Shown here piece by piece: positions 27,604-37,021 of a stretch of DNA of 64,000 nt; position 1 is the first letter of the stretch, and every line of letters begins with the position of its first letter. This stretch comes from Achromobacter sp. RTa. GTDB lineage: Bacteria > Pseudomonadota > Gammaproteobacteria > Burkholderiales > Burkholderiaceae_B. The position numbers and the translations under genes were made by a program. The stretch covers positions 1-64,000 of the forward strand of contig NZ_JPYO01000041.1 in NCBI RefSeq assembly GCF_000757485.1, given 5' to 3'. The notes beneath the pieces were generated by a model. The model was not told the origin of the DNA, did no database searches, and saw only the letters and a list, made by a program, of their open reading frames with translations.

Positions 27604-27639
27604 AAGGGCGGTCACCGCATGCGGCCCGCCCTTTTTTTT
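27604..27639 (+). terminator. Rho-independent terminator without an upstream gene
   Basis: AAGGGCGG pairs with CCGCCCTT and is followed by eight T residues. The nearest plus-strand gene upstream ends at 25250, beyond the opposite-strand glnK-amtB. Confidence 0.8.
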
Positions 27640-27711
27640 GCCTGGGTTTCCGAAAACGGAGCGTTCCGACGCACTACACTTGGGGCATCAAGAATCATAG
27701 TGAGGGCAGTC

Positions 27712-27963
27712 ATGAACAATCGCACCCAGTGGATGGAAGACATCCAGAAGAACCTTTCCGACCTGATCGCTCGCAGCCCGGCTGCAGACGTGGAGCGCAA
27801 TGTGCGCGCGATGATGACGCAGGCGTTCTCCAAGCTGGACCTCGTCACGCGCGAGGAGTTCGACGTCCAGGCCGACCTGCTGGCCCGCACCCGGGCCCGA
27901 GTGGATCAACTGGCTGCCCAGGTGCAGCAACTGGAATCGCGCCTGTCCGCCTTGGACAAATAG
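27712..27963 (+). CDS. ubiK: UbiK (YqiC/BMFP family) ubiquinone-synthesis accessory factor
   Basis: This 83-residue protein has a helical N-terminal half (WMEDIQKNLSDLIARSP, NVRAMMTQAFSKLDLVTREEFD) and a C-terminal coiled coil (ARTRARVDQLAAQVQQLESRL), the exact layout of the BMFP/UbiK family. UbiK promotes assembly or membrane delivery of the ubiquinone-making Ubi complex. The ATG at 27712 with GAGGG upstream is used. It precedes comM, its usual neighbour in this group. Confidence 0.9.
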   Translation: MNNRTQWMEDIQKNLSDLIARSPAADVERNVRAMMTQAFSKLDLVTREEFDVQADLLARTRARVDQLAAQVQQLESRLSALDK

Positions 27964-28121
27964 GCGGCGCCGGCCGCGTGGCGGCCGGGCAATGCAGCGT
28001 ATCCACGGCCGCGTCGAGCGGCCGTTTTTGCGGCGGCCCGCCGCGTTCCGGCGTGAAGGTTTTGTCTCTGTCGGAGGCGTGGCTCCCGGTTCTTTGCGGA
28101 TACTGGCGCTTTCGTCCATCC

Positions 28122-29664
28122 ATGGAGAACGCCTTGACGCTAGCCGTGCTTGCCAGCCGGGCCCTGAGCGGCTTGGATGCCCACGCGGTGCGCGTGGAAA
28201 CTCACCTGGGGCCCGGCCTGCCCAGTTTCAACGTGGTGGGCCTGCCTGACGTCGAGGTGCGCGAGAGCCGCGAGCGAGTGCGCGCGGCCATTCAAAACAG
28301 CGGATTCGAGTTTCCTCCCGGCCGCATCACCGTCAATCTTTCGCCTGCCGATATTCCCAAGGAATCCGGTCGCTTCGACCTGCCGATCGCCCTGGGCCTG
28401 CTGCTGGCTTCCGGCCAACTGGCGGCTTCCGCCGGTGACGGCATACCGGATGCCCGGGCGCCGGATCCCGCGCTGGCGGACTTGGTGCTGGCCGGAGAGC
28501 TTTCGCTGACGGGGGCGCTCGTGCCCGTCGCCGCGCCGCTGGTCATCGCGCTGAGCGTCGCGCGCGAGGCGCCGGGCGCCACGCTCATCCTGCCGGCCGG
28601 CAGCGCCGAGCAGGCCGCCTGGGTGCCGGACCTGCGGGTATTGTCGGCGCGCAGCCTGGCCGACGTGGCGGCGCATGCGGCCGGCGCATGCCGGTTGCCC
28701 GACGCAGTGCCCAGGCCTTGGCCGGCGGCTGCCCCCGCCCCGTGCCTGTCGGACGTGCGAGGACAGCCCGGAGCGCGGCGGGCGCTGGAGGTCGCCGCGG
28801 CCGGGGGGGCACAGCCTGCTCATGATCGGACCGCCAGGGGCGGGCAAAAGCATGCTGGCCGCGCGCCTGCCCGGCCTGCTGCCTCCCCTGGAGCGCGGCG
28901 AGGCCCTGGAAGCCGCGGCCATGGCCGCCCTGGCGGGCATGCCCGATGCCCTGGCGGAGCAGCCGCCATTCCGAGCGCCGCACCATTCCGCGTCGGTGGC
29001 GGCGCTCGTAGGCGGCGGCAGCCGCCCGCGCCCGGGCGAGATCAGCCTGGCGCACCAGGGCGTGCTGTTCCTGGATGAGCTGCCCGAATTCAACCGCCGC
29101 ACGCTGGAAGCCTTGCGCGAGCCGCTGGAAGCGGGCAGGGTGGTGATCGCCCGGGCGCTGCATACCGCGCAGTTCCCCGCCCGCTTCCAGCTGGTGGCCG
29201 CCATGAATCCGTGCCCCTGCGGCTGGCGCGGCCATCCGGCCAGGGCTTGCGCCTGCACGCCGGACCAGGTGGCGCGCTACGTAGGCAAGATATCCGGCCC
29301 TTTGCTGGACCGGATCGACCTGCATGTCAGCCTGCCTCCATCCGACCCCGATTGGATGTCCGGCCCGCCCGGCGAGCCGTCGAGCCCCGTGCGCGAACGC
29401 GTGATGGGTTGCCGCCGGCGCCAGATGGCCCGCCAGGGCAAGCCCAACGCCGCGCTGGCCGGCGCCGAGCTGGATGAGCATTGCCGTATGGATGGCGAGG
29501 CCCGGGCCTTGCTGTCGCAGGCGATGCGCCGGCTGGCGGGTTCGGCCCGAGCCCTGCACCGGGCGTTGCGGGTTGCCCGCACCATCGCCGATCTGGACGG
29601 CGAGGATATGCTGGCCGCGCGCCACGTGGCCCAGGCCGTGCAATACCGGCGGTCGGGGGTATGA
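28122..29664 (+). pseudogene. comM: comM (YifB) Mg-chelatase-like AAA+ ATPase, frameshifted at a G7 run
   Basis: ComM is a hexameric helicase that drives branch migration during natural transformation. The first part (28122-28808) encodes the N-terminal domain (LTLAVLASRALSGLDA, GLPSFNVVGLPDVEVRESRE in outline, PGRITVNLSPADIPKESG). The rest, in the +1 frame, encodes Walker A IGPPGAGKSML, GVLFLDELPEF (Walker B), the sensor region and NPCPCGWRGHP. The frames meet at seven Gs (28803-28809); with six Gs the codons would read A-G-G-H-S-L-L-M straight through to give about 513 residues, the family length. As written, translation gives a 318-residue truncated product. It may be a true inactivation, a phase-variable tract, or a sequence error. 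Confidence 0.9.
28803..28809 (+). repeat. G7 homopolymer at the comM frameshift
   Basis: Seven Gs directly before the Walker A motif; the intact family reading frame needs six (or nine). Bordetella uses slippage in homopolymers for phase variation elsewhere (known for bvgS and fimbrial promoters). Confidence 0.85.
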
Positions 29665-29718
29665 TCGCGCGGCTCCTCTCCCTGGGCCGCGCCTTACGGT
29701 ACATATCCGCCAGCCCGC

Positions 29719-29748
29719 TCGACAAACTACGGGAAATCACCATATAAT
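29719..29748 (+). promoter_or_regulatory. Sigma-70 promoter ahead of rpmI-rplT
   Basis: TCGACA (29719-29724), 18 bases, then consensus TATAAT (29743-29748). This would let the ribosomal-protein genes be expressed without thrS-infC. Confidence 0.65.
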
Positions 29749-29805
29749 CAAAGGCTTTCCCGGGTCTGGGCTACTTTTGCCTACCAGGGAAGGTATCAAG
29801 TTTTA

Positions 29806-29847
29806 CCCAGCAGTACCAAAGTAGTTAGTACCCCCAGCAGTACCCCC
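29806..29847 (+). repeat. Clustered direct repeats (CCCAGCAGTACC / AGTACCCCC)
   Basis: CCCAGCAGTACC occurs at 29806-29817 and 29833-29844; AGTACC recurs at 29812, 29827 and 29839, two of them as AGTACCCCC. Spacings are 15 and 12 bases. Such arrays resemble protein-binding sites, for example arm sites of tyrosine integrases, but no integrase is present. Confidence 0.65.
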
Positions 29848-29966
29848 AAGAAGTGGCAACAGGTAGACCAAGTTTTGCCGCGGCGTAGGGCTTCATCGGC
29901 CGTACGCGCGTCAAGCACCTGGCGTCATATAAATCAACAATGCGTGTTTTAGTTTAGGGAATCAAC

Positions 29967-30164
29967 ATGCCCAAGATGAAAACCAAGAAAAGCGCCTCCA
30001 AGCGCTTTAAGGTTCGCGGCAGCGGCTCCATCAAGCGTGGTCAGGCGTTCAAGCGTCACATCCTGACCAAGAAGACCACCAAGAACAAGCGCCAGCTGCG
30101 CGGTTCCACGGCGGTCCATGACTCCAACGTGGCCTCCGTCAAGGCCATGATGCCTTTCGCTTGA
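29967..30164 (+). CDS. rpmI: 50S ribosomal protein L35
   Basis: This 65-residue basic protein ([20 protein letters not shown] at the start, [20 protein letters not shown] in the middle) is a clear L35 of the large subunit. AGGGA precedes the ATG. rplT follows by 17 bases. In most relatives rpmI directly follows infC; here it does not. Confidence 0.98.
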   Translation: MPKMKTKKSASKRFKVRGSGSIKRGQAFKRHILTKKTTKNKRQLRGSTAVHDSNVASVKAMMPFA

Positions 30165-30181
30165 TCTAAGGGAGATCTACT

Positions 30182-30541
30182 ATGCCTCGCGTCAAACGCG
30201 GCGTAACCGCCCGTGCCCGTCACAAAAAAGTCATTGCCGCCGCCAAGGGTTACCGTGGCCGCCGCGGTAATGTGTTCCGTATCGCCAAGCAGGCGGTCAT
30301 GCGTGCTGGCCAATACGCCTACCGCGACCGCCGCAACAAGAAGCGCACGTTCCGCGCTCTGTGGATCACGCGTATCAACGCCGCCGTTCGTGAACATGGC
30401 GTCAGCTACAGCGTGTTCATCGCTGGCCTGAAGAAGGCTTCGATCGAACTCGACCGCAAGGTCCTGGCCGATCTGGCCGTGCGCGACAAGGCCGGCTTTG
30501 CCGCCATCGTGCAGCAAGCCAAGGCTGCCTTGGCTGCCTGA
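30182..30541 (+). CDS. rplT: 50S ribosomal protein L20
   Basis: This 119-residue protein binds 23S rRNA early in large-subunit assembly. It shows the family motifs [36 protein letters not shown] and [17 protein letters not shown]20 commonly represses its own operon by binding the rpmI leader; whether the 210-base leader here serves that purpose is not known. Confidence 0.98.
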   Translation: MPRVKRGVTARARHKKVIAAAKGYRGRRGNVFRIAKQAVMRAGQYAYRDRRNKKRTFRALWITRINAAVREHGVSYSVFIAGLKKASIELDRKVLADLAVRDKAGFAAIVQQAKAALAA

Positions 30542-30570
30542 TCGCGCGCTTTAACTCATCGCGCATCGCT

Positions 30571-30605
30571 GCAAACGGGGCTGTAATGGCCCCGTTTGCG
30601 TTTTG
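30571..30605 (+). terminator. Intrinsic terminator/attenuator between rplT and pheS
   Basis: GCAAACGGGGC pairs with GCCCCGTTTGC around TGTAATG, followed by GTTTTG. It lies 13 bases before the pheS start, so it would reduce read-through into pheST. No Phe-rich leader peptide is visible. Confidence 0.75.
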
Positions 30606-30618
30606 AAGGCTGGATTTC

Positions 30619-31641
30619 ATGACTCAAACGGTTGACGACCTGGTCTCCCAGGCGCAAGAACGGTTCGCCGCGGCCCCTGACGCCGCCGCGCTGGAAAACG
30701 CAAAGGCTCGGTTCCTGGGCAAGGAAGGCGCGCTGACGGTGCTGCTGAAGGCCCTCGGCAAGCTCGATCCCGAGCAGAAGCGCGAGATGGGCGCCCGGAT
30801 CAATCAGGCCAAGCAGAAGGTCGAAGAGCTCCTGAATTTGCGCCGCGCCGCGCTGGCGCAGGCGGAACTGGATGCCCGGCTGGCATCCGAAACCATTGAC
30901 GTCACCCTTCCGGGCCGCGGCCGCGTGCCTGGCGGCATCCATCCCGTGATCCGCACCTGGGAACGCGTGGAAGAGATCTTCCGTTCCATCGGCTTCGATG
31001 TGGCCGACGGCCCCGAAGTGGAAAACGACTGGACCAATTTCACCGCGCTGAACAATCCGCTGGACCATCCGGCGCGGTCCATGCAGGACACGTTCTACGT
31101 CGACATGAACGACGCGGAAGGCCTGCCGCTGCTGCTGCGCACGCACACCAGCCCCATGCAGGTGCGTTACGCCCGCATGCACAAGCCGCCCATCAAGGTC
31201 ATCGCGCCGGGGCGCACCTATCGCGTCGACAGCGACGCCACGCACTCGCCCATGTTCCACCAGGTGGAAGGGCTGTGGATCGCCGAGGACATCTCGTTCG
31301 CCGACCTGAAGGGCGTGTACACCGATTTCCTGCGTTGCTTCTTCGAAAGCGACGACCTCGTCGTGCGTTTCCGCCCGTCGTTCTTCCCGTTCACGGAACC
31401 GTCCGCCGAGATCGACATGATGTTCACCTCGGGTCCGAACCGCGGCCGCTGGCTGGAGATCTCCGGTTCGGGCCAGGTGCACCCGCAAGTGGTGCGCAAC
31501 TTCGGCCTCGATCCCGAGCGCTATATCGGCTTTGCCTTCGGGTCCGGACTCGAGCGCCTGACCATGTTGCGCTACGGCGTCAACGATCTGCGCCAGTTCT
31601 ACGAAGGCGATTTGCGCTTCCTGCGCCAGTTCAACGAATAA
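30619..31641 (+). CDS. pheS: Phenylalanyl-tRNA synthetase alpha subunit
   Basis: PheS (340 residues) is the catalytic subunit of the alpha2-beta2 enzyme that charges tRNA-Phe. It has an N-terminal coiled coil, [19 protein letters not shown], motif 2 [37 protein letters not shown] and motif 3 [14 protein letters not shown]. The Ala/Gly specificity residue region (FGSGLER) is normal. It is followed by pheT after 13 bases. Confidence 0.98.
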   Translation: MTQTVDDLVSQAQERFAAAPDAAALENAKARFLGKEGALTVLLKALGKLDPEQKREMGARINQAKQKVEELLNLRRAALAQAELDARLASETIDVTLPGRGRVPGGIHPVIRTWERVEEIFRSIGFDVADGPEVENDWTNFTALNNPLDHPARSMQDTFYVDMNDAEGLPLLLRTHTSPMQVRYARMHKPPIKVIAPGRTYRVDSDATHSPMFHQVEGLWIAEDISFADLKGVYTDFLRCFFESDDLVVRFRPSFFPFTEPSAEIDMMFTSGPNRGRWLEISGSGQVHPQVVRNFGLDPERYIGFAFGSGLERLTMLRYGVNDLRQFYEGDLRFLRQFNE

Positions 31642-31654
31642 CCCACGGCTGATC

Positions 31655-34072
31655 ATGCAATTTCCCGAATCCTGGCTGCGTACGCTGGTCAATCCCCCGA
31701 TCGCAACCGACGAACTCGCGCACCGGCTCACGATGGCCGGCCTGGAAGTCGAAGACACCGTGCCCGCGGCGCCCGCCTTCACGGGCGTGGTGGTGGCCCA
31801 CATCGTCGAGATCGCGCCGCACCCCGACGCCGACAAGCTGCGCGTCTGCCAAGTGGACGATGGCTCCGGCGAACGGCTGCAGATCGTTTGCGGCGCGCCG
31901 AACGCCGCTGCCGGCCTGAAAGTGCCGCTGGCCCGCGTGGGCGCGGAACTGCCTGGCGGCATGAAGATCGGCGTGGCCAAGATGCGCGGCGTGCAGTCGT
32001 CGGGCATGCTGTGCTCGGCGCGCGAACTGGGCCTGTCGCAAGACCATGCCGGCCTGCTGGAACTGCCTGCCGACATGGAGCCGGGCCAGTCCATCCGCGA
32101 GGCGCTGGATCTGGACGACACGCTCTTCACCCTCAAGATGACGCCCAACCGCGCGGACTGCCTGTCCATCCTGGGCGTGGCGCGCGAGGTCGCCGCCCTG
32201 ACTGGCGCGCCGCTATCGGTGCCCACCGCCGCCGCCGTGCCCGTGACGCTGGACGAGCGCCTGCCGGTCAAGGTCGAAGCGCCCGACCTGTGCGGCCGTT
32301 TCGGCGGCCGCGTGATCCGCGGCGTCAACGCCCGTGCCGCAACGCCCGGCTGGATGAAGACGCGCCTGGAGCGCGCCGGTCAGCGCTCGCTGTCGGCGCT
32401 GGTGGACATTTCCAACTACGTCATGCTCGAGCTGGGCCGCCCGTCCCACGTTTTCGACCTGGATAAGATCCAGGGCGATCTGTGCGTGCGCTGGGCCCGC
32501 GAAGGCGAGACCCTCGAACTGCTCAACGGCCAGACCGTGGCGCTGGACCCCAAGGTCGGCGTGGTCGCCGCGGGCGACCAGGTGGAAAGCCTGGCCGGCA
32601 TCATGGGCGGCGAAGCCACCTCGGTGACGCTGGACACGCAGAACATCTACCTGGAAGCCGCGTTCTGGTGGCCGGAAGCGCTGGCCGGCCGCGCGCGCCG
32701 CTACAAGTTCAGCTCCGAGGCTAGCCACCGCGGCGAACGCGGCGTGGACTTCGCCACGATCCCCGAGCACATCGAATTCATCACGCGCCTGATCGTCGAT
32801 ATCTGCGGCGGCCAGGCCGGTCCGCTGGACGACCAGATCGTCAACCTGCCCAAGCGCCTGCCGGTGCGCATGCGCCTGGCGCGTTGCCACCGCGTGCTGG
32901 GCGTGCCGGTCACTCAGGCCGAAGTCGCGAAGATCTTCGGCAGCCTGGGCCTGGAGTACGCGGTGGAGGGCGACGACTTCATCGTGACGCCGCCGTCCTA
33001 CCGCTTCGACCTGGAGCTGGAAGAGGACCTGATCGAGGAAGTGGCCCGCATCTATGGCTTCGAGAACATTCCCGCCGTGCCGCCGATGGCGCGCGCCAAG
33101 ATGTTCTCGCAGCCCGAAATCCGCCGCGGCGCCCATGCGCTGCGTCGCCTGGCCGCCGCGCAGGACTACCAGGAAGTCGTCAACTACAGCTTCGTCGAGG
33201 CCGATTGGGAGCGCGACTACGCCGACAACGGCAACCCGGTCCGCCTGGTCAATCCCATCGCGAGCCATCTGTCGGTCATGCGCTCCAGCCTGATCGGCGG
33301 CCTGGTCGCCAACATCCGCCACAACGCCAACCGCAAGCAGTCCCGCGTGCGCCTGTTCGAGCTGGGCCGCGTGTTCATGCGCGATGCGTCCGCCCAGGAC
33401 GGCCCGCTGGGAGTGGCCGGCGTGCGCCAGCCGCTGAAGCTGGCCGGCGCGGCCTGGGGCCCGGCCGTGGAAGAGCAGTGGGGCGTGCCGACGCGCCAGG
33501 TGGATTTCTATGACGTGAAGATGGATGTCGAGGCGCTGTTCGGCATCCGTGGCCGCCGCCTGCGTTTCGAGGCCGCCGCCCATCCCGCCCTGCATCCGGG
33601 CCGCAGCGCGCGCGTCGAGCTCGATGGCCGCCACGTGGGCTGGATCGGCGAACTGCACCCGCGCTGGGCGCAGCAATCCGACCTGGCGCACGCGCCCGTC
33701 GTGTTCGAGCTGGACGTCGAAATCCTGTCGGAGGGCGAGCTGCCGCAAGTGCGCGAACTATCCCGCCAGCCGGTGGTAATGCGCGATCTGGCGCTGTGGG
33801 TCGACGCGCACGTGTCGCTGCAATCCATGCTGGATACCGTCTCGGCGGCCGTCAAGGCGGACCCGCAGCTGGCGGTGGTGCAGGACGTGCGCCTGTTCGA
33901 CGTGTGGCGCGAGAAGCCTCAGGGTGGCGGGCCCGCGACCGAGAAAAGCCTTGCTTTCCGGTTCTGGCTACAGGACACTGAGGTCACGCTGGATGAAGCC
34001 CGGGTGGCGGATTGCCTGGCGCGCATCAAGGACGCCTTGGTGGCCGCGCATGGCGCGCGCCAGCGTGCTTGA
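31655..34072 (+). CDS. pheT: Phenylalanyl-tRNA synthetase beta subunit
   Basis: PheT (805 residues) binds tRNA-Phe and edits Tyr-tRNA-Phe. Domains in order: an EMAP-II/OB tRNA-binding domain (about residues 40-150, with [20 protein letters not shown]), the B3/B4 editing module (about 200-400, [18 protein letters not shown]), the B5 DNA-binding-like domain, a catalytic-like core and a C-terminal ferredoxin-fold anticodon domain ([17 protein letters not shown], ending [20 protein letters not shown]). Length is normal. The next gene begins within 16 bases. Confidence 0.98.
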   Translation: MQFPESWLRTLVNPPIATDELAHRLTMAGLEVEDTVPAAPAFTGVVVAHIVEIAPHPDADKLRVCQVDDGSGERLQIVCGAPNAAAGLKVPLARVGAELPGGMKIGVAKMRGVQSSGMLCSARELGLSQDHAGLLELPADMEPGQSIREALDLDDTLFTLKMTPNRADCLSILGVAREVAALTGAPLSVPTAAAVPVTLDERLPVKVEAPDLCGRFGGRVIRGVNARAATPGWMKTRLERAGQRSLSALVDISNYVMLELGRPSHVFDLDKIQGDLCVRWAREGETLELLNGQTVALDPKVGVVAAGDQVESLAGIMGGEATSVTLDTQNIYLEAAFWWPEALAGRARRYKFSSEASHRGERGVDFATIPEHIEFITRLIVDICGGQAGPLDDQIVNLPKRLPVRMRLARCHRVLGVPVTQAEVAKIFGSLGLEYAVEGDDFIVTPPSYRFDLELEEDLIEEVARIYGFENIPAVPPMARAKMFSQPEIRRGAHALRRLAAAQDYQEVVNYSFVEADWERDYADNGNPVRLVNPIASHLSVMRSSLIGGLVANIRHNANRKQSRVRLFELGRVFMRDASAQDGPLGVAGVRQPLKLAGAAWGPAVEEQWGVPTRQVDFYDVKMDVEALFGIRGRRLRFEAAAHPALHPGRSARVELDGRHVGWIGELHPRWAQQSDLAHAPVVFELDVEILSEGELPQVRELSRQPVVMRDLALWVDAHVSLQSMLDTVSAAVKADPQLAVVQDVRLFDVWREKPQGGGPATEKSLAFRFWLQDTEVTLDEARVADCLARIKDALVAAHGARQRA

Positions 34073-34087
34073 ACCATGGGGAACAGT

Positions 34088-34417
34088 ATGCTTGCCGAGC
34101 CACGCACCCTGACCAAGGCCGAGCTGGCCGAACTGCTCTTTGAGCGGGTCGGCCTGAACAAGCGCGAAGCCAAGGACATCGTCGATACCTTCTTCGAGGA
34201 AATCCGCGACGCCCTGGCGCGCGGAGATTCCGTGAAGCTTTCGGGCTTCGGCAATTTCCAGGTGCGCGACAAACCGCCGCGCCCCGGCCGCAATCCCAAA
34301 ACCGGCGAGACCATTCCCATCGCCGCACGCCGCGTGGTCACTTTCCATGCGAGTCAGAAACTCAAGAGCGTGGTGGAGCAGGCGGTGCCTGCTGCATCCG
34401 ACGACGCCGCGGAGTGA
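34088..34417 (+). CDS. ihfA: Integration host factor alpha subunit
   Basis: IhfA (109 residues) pairs with IhfB to bend DNA at specific sites. It has [41 protein letters not shown] and the DNA-intercalating arm [20 protein letters not shown]. The ATG at 34088 is preferred because GGGGA lies five bases upstream; ATG 34076 gives four extra residues but no ribosome site. It follows pheT directly, the normal order. Confidence 0.97.
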   Translation: MLAEPRTLTKAELAELLFERVGLNKREAKDIVDTFFEEIRDALARGDSVKLSGFGNFQVRDKPPRPGRNPKTGETIPIAARRVVTFHASQKLKSVVEQAVPAASDDAAE

Positions 34418-34474
34418 TACGCTTTGTCGGTAATTGTTATCGGCACTCCACGTATCGCGGCATAAAATTCTCTT

Positions 34475-34906
34475 ATGACACGTACAGAATCCACCGTTAC
34501 CTTACCGCCCATTCCCGCCAAGCGTTACTTCACCATCGGTGAAGTCAGCGACCTGTGTGGCGTCAAGCCTCATGTCTTGCGGTATTGGGAACAGGAATTC
34601 ACGCAGCTCAAGCCGGTGAAGCGGCGCGGCAACCGCCGTTATTATCAGCATCACGAAGTGCTGCTGATCCGCCGCATCCGTTCCTTGCTGTACGAACAAG
34701 GCTTCACGATCAGCGGCGCGCGCAATCGCCTGGGCGACGCGCGCGACGTGCCGCACGATCAGGACGCGGCCGTGCGCCTGTCCGGCGCCGAGATGCAAGC
34801 CCTGCGCAACGAGCTCGGCAATGTCTCGACGATGCTGGCCGAGGCCCTGGGCACGGCGGCCAATCCTGCAAGCGCAAGCAACGCCAGCGCAACGCCGGCA
34901 GCCTGA
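34475..34906 (+). CDS. MerR-family transcriptional regulator
   Basis: This 143-residue protein has an N-terminal MerR winged helix (RYFTIGEVSDLCGVKPHVLRYWEQEF, two wings ending KRRGNRRYYQHHEVLLIRRI) and a short C-terminal coiled coil without metal-binding cysteines, ending in an Ala/Ser/Asn-rich tail. It belongs to the small regulator that regularly follows pheT-ihfA in proteobacteria; its targets are not established. Confidence 0.93.
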   Translation: MTRTESTVTLPPIPAKRYFTIGEVSDLCGVKPHVLRYWEQEFTQLKPVKRRGNRRYYQHHEVLLIRRIRSLLYEQGFTISGARNRLGDARDVPHDQDAAVRLSGAEMQALRNELGNVSTMLAEALGTAANPASASNASATPAA

Positions 34907-35129
34907 GAGCAGACGCGGCGCGTTGCGCCGCTTCTTGTTCGACATACCGTTTCTTCGCAGTACCGGCAACGCGCACGTTCGAAGCGCTGCGTGCTGTCAA
35001 CAGCAATACCTTGCGCCCCGCGCGCCGTCACCCGCATGTATTTGATGCGATCGATGAACACGGGGCGCAAATTTTTTTGAGTATTCAGCACTTTTTTTGC
35101 ACGAATGCGTGCAAACATTTTTTTGTTCT

Positions 35130-35137
35130 GCTATACT
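35130..35137 (+). promoter_or_regulatory. Extended -10 promoter of tRNA-Pro
   Basis: TGCTATACT includes the TGn extension and TATACT at 35132-35137, which sits ten bases before the tRNA 5' end at 35148. The surrounding DNA is T-rich. Confidence 0.6.
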
Positions 35138-35145
35138 CTTTTTCT

Positions 35146-35224
<79 letters not shown>

Positions 35225-35232
35225 GCAGTTCC

Positions 35233-35267
35233 AAAGGCCGTCAGCGAGAAATCACTGACGGCCTTTT
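35233..35267 (+). terminator. Terminator of tRNA-Pro
   Basis: AAAGGCCGTCAG pairs with CTGACGGCCTTT, then TTTTCATTTTT. Confidence 0.85.
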
Positions 35268-35304
35268 CATTTTTGCCGAAGTAATTTGGTTGAAGAATGA
35301 CGCC

Positions 35305-35356
35305 AAAGAGTGCTGCGAAAGAACGCTGCGAAAGAATGCTGCCAAAGAACGCCAGC
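35305..35356 (+). repeat. 13-bp tandem repeat, four units
   Basis: Units resembling AAAGAayGCTGCg start at 35305, 35318, 35331 and 35344; the first three differ by one or two bases and the fourth is degraded. Confidence 0.8.
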
Positions 35357-35390
35357 CGAAAGGTATAGGCCAAGAATATAAGCCGAAAAT

Positions 35391-35433
35391 AAATAGGCAA
35401 AAAAAACACCCAAAAATAGGCCAAAAAACACCC
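35391..35433 (+). repeat. 23-bp direct repeat, two units, A-rich
   Basis: AAATAGGC, then an A run, then CACCC, occurs at 35391-35411 and again at 35414-35433. Confidence 0.75.
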
Positions 35434-35863
35434 GAAGGCGGCTGGAAAACTCCGCACCCTTTCGCGGCAAGATGCTGTTTGACTTCGATAGCCCTCCACG
35501 CAAAAAAGTGCCAGTCCTTTGTGGTGTGTTTGCGACAAATGCCCGCCAGATAGGCCTCTGGGGCGGAACACTGATTTCCGCATACGCAAAAGAAGGGCCG
35601 CCAGGAGGCGTTTTTAGAGGCGCGCGGCCATGGCGAGGAAAGCGCGTCGTGAACCGTTGCGCCCCAGGGAAACAGTGCTTTTTCGGCCCATGCGTCGCGC
35701 TTTTTTCGAGCGCGGATCGCTGCCGCTCAGTGCGCGATTGCGCCTGTTTTGCTGGAAATGCCCGACTTGCGCCGTGTTCTATCGGCCTTTAGAGTCGATG
35801 ACATCTTCAAGTCGTTACGGTGACGTTTTCGTTGTGTTTGGGCGAAGCGCGCCGCCATATATC

Positions 35864-37012
35864 ATGCCTTCCTCGACGGACCATTCTTTGCGCATCGTAC
35901 ATTCCGAGGCCGCGCTCGGCTTCGCAGGCCAGGAGCGCCGCATTCTCAAGGAAATGCGGGCGATGCGGGAACGCGGACATAGCGTGGAACTGATCTGTAG
36001 ACCCGAGGCGAAGCTTTGCAAGGCCGCGACCGATGCGGGCATCAAGGTGCATACGCTGCCCATGGGCGGTCTCATGAATCTGCTGCGCGGCGCGCCCAAG
36101 GTTCGCCGCATCCTGCGGGAAGGGTGCTTCGACGTGCTCAATACCCATAGCCGCATAGACACCTTGCTGGCCGGGCTGGGCGCGCGCATGGCGGGGACGC
36201 CGCTGATCGTGCGCACCCGCCACCTGACCAATCGAGTCAACTCCATGCTGGCCTACACATGGGTGCCGCATCGTGTCAGCACGGTCAGCAATCATGTCCG
36301 GGAAACCCTCATCGAACGGGGTGTGCCGGCAGACCGGGTGGCAACGATCTACTCGCCCATCACGTTGCCGCCGACGGATATCCGATCGACCCTGCGCGAG
36401 GAACTGAATTTGCCGGAGGACGCCATCGTGGTTTGCTGCGTGGCGATCCTGCGCGCGACCAAAGGGCATCGGGAACTCATCGAGGCGCTGCGCCCCTTGA
36501 TGGAGACGAGGCCGCAAGTGCACCTGGTGCTGGTGGGCAACGGTTCGCCGCTGTTCGAGCAGTTACAGGCATTGATCGAGGATATCGGCCTTGCGGATCG
36601 TATCCACATGCTGGGCTTTCGCCATGACGTGCCGAATATCCTGGCGGGAAGCGACATCTTCGCGCTGGCGACGCAGAAGGAAGCGTCCGGCACGGTTTAC
36701 GTGGAGGCCGCCGCGGCGGGGCTGCCCGTTGTTGGGGTCGATGTGGGAGGGGTGAGCGAAATGGTGCGAGACGGCGAGACGGGCATATTGGTGCCCCCGG
36801 GCGATATCCCCGGGCTCAGGGCCGCGCTGGAGCAATTGCTGGACGACGGCGATTTGCGGGCGCGCATGGGCGTTGCCGGCACTCGAATGGCGCGCGCCGA
36901 AGGCAAGTTCTCGCTGGCCGGCCTGGCCGAGCGTACCGAACAGGTGTACCGGCTCTGGCTTGCGCAGGAGCACGCCAAGGCCGCGGGACGCTCGCGCCGG
37001 CTGGCGCGCTGA
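35864..37012 (+). CDS. Glycosyltransferase, GT-B fold (GT4-like)
   Basis: This 382-residue enzyme has the two Rossmann domains of GT-B transferases. The N-domain begins SLRIVHSEAALGFAGQERRI with the acceptor-side Gly-rich loop, and the C-domain has CCVAILRATKGHRELIEAL, VLVGNGSP, and the donor-binding motif EASGTVYVEAAAAGLPVVG with the E-x7-E pair. It probably transfers a sugar to lipopolysaccharide or a similar surface glycan. The ATG at 35864 fits the domain start; longer in-frame starts run into non-coding DNA. It lies in the tRNA-Pro island, nine bases before the YrbL-like gene. Confidence 0.88.
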   Translation: MPSSTDHSLRIVHSEAALGFAGQERRILKEMRAMRERGHSVELICRPEAKLCKAATDAGIKVHTLPMGGLMNLLRGAPKVRRILREGCFDVLNTHSRIDTLLAGLGARMAGTPLIVRTRHLTNRVNSMLAYTWVPHRVSTVSNHVRETLIERGVPADRVATIYSPITLPPTDIRSTLREELNLPEDAIVVCCVAILRATKGHRELIEALRPLMETRPQVHLVLVGNGSPLFEQLQALIEDIGLADRIHMLGFRHDVPNILAGSDIFALATQKEASGTVYVEAAAAGLPVVGVDVGGVSEMVRDGETGILVPPGDIPGLRAALEQLLDDGDLRARMGVAGTRMARAEGKFSLAGLAERTEQVYRLWLAQEHAKAAGRSRRLAR

Positions 37013-37021
37013 GGTCCGGCC

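Larger units (their letters stand above)
29665..29966 (+). other. Gap between comM and rpmI with promoter and AGTACC repeats
   Basis: No gene is supported. It contains a good promoter (29719-29748) and a cluster of short direct repeats (29806-29847), detailed in their own entries. If the promoter is used, rpmI has a leader of about 210 bases. Confidence 0.5.
35268..35863. other. Gene-poor, A-rich left part of the tRNA-Pro island
   Basis: No gene is supported. The part to about 35440 is A-rich and clearly less GC-rich than the chromosome, with two families of tandem repeats. The rest up to the glycosyltransferase start has only weak open frames that lack ribosome sites. Confidence 0.5.

Noticed and set aside
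35267-35503. Possible 78-residue minus-strand membrane protein in the island
   Set aside because: Its hydrophobicity comes from T-rich repeats; there is no ribosome site and the repeats vary in a non-coding manner.
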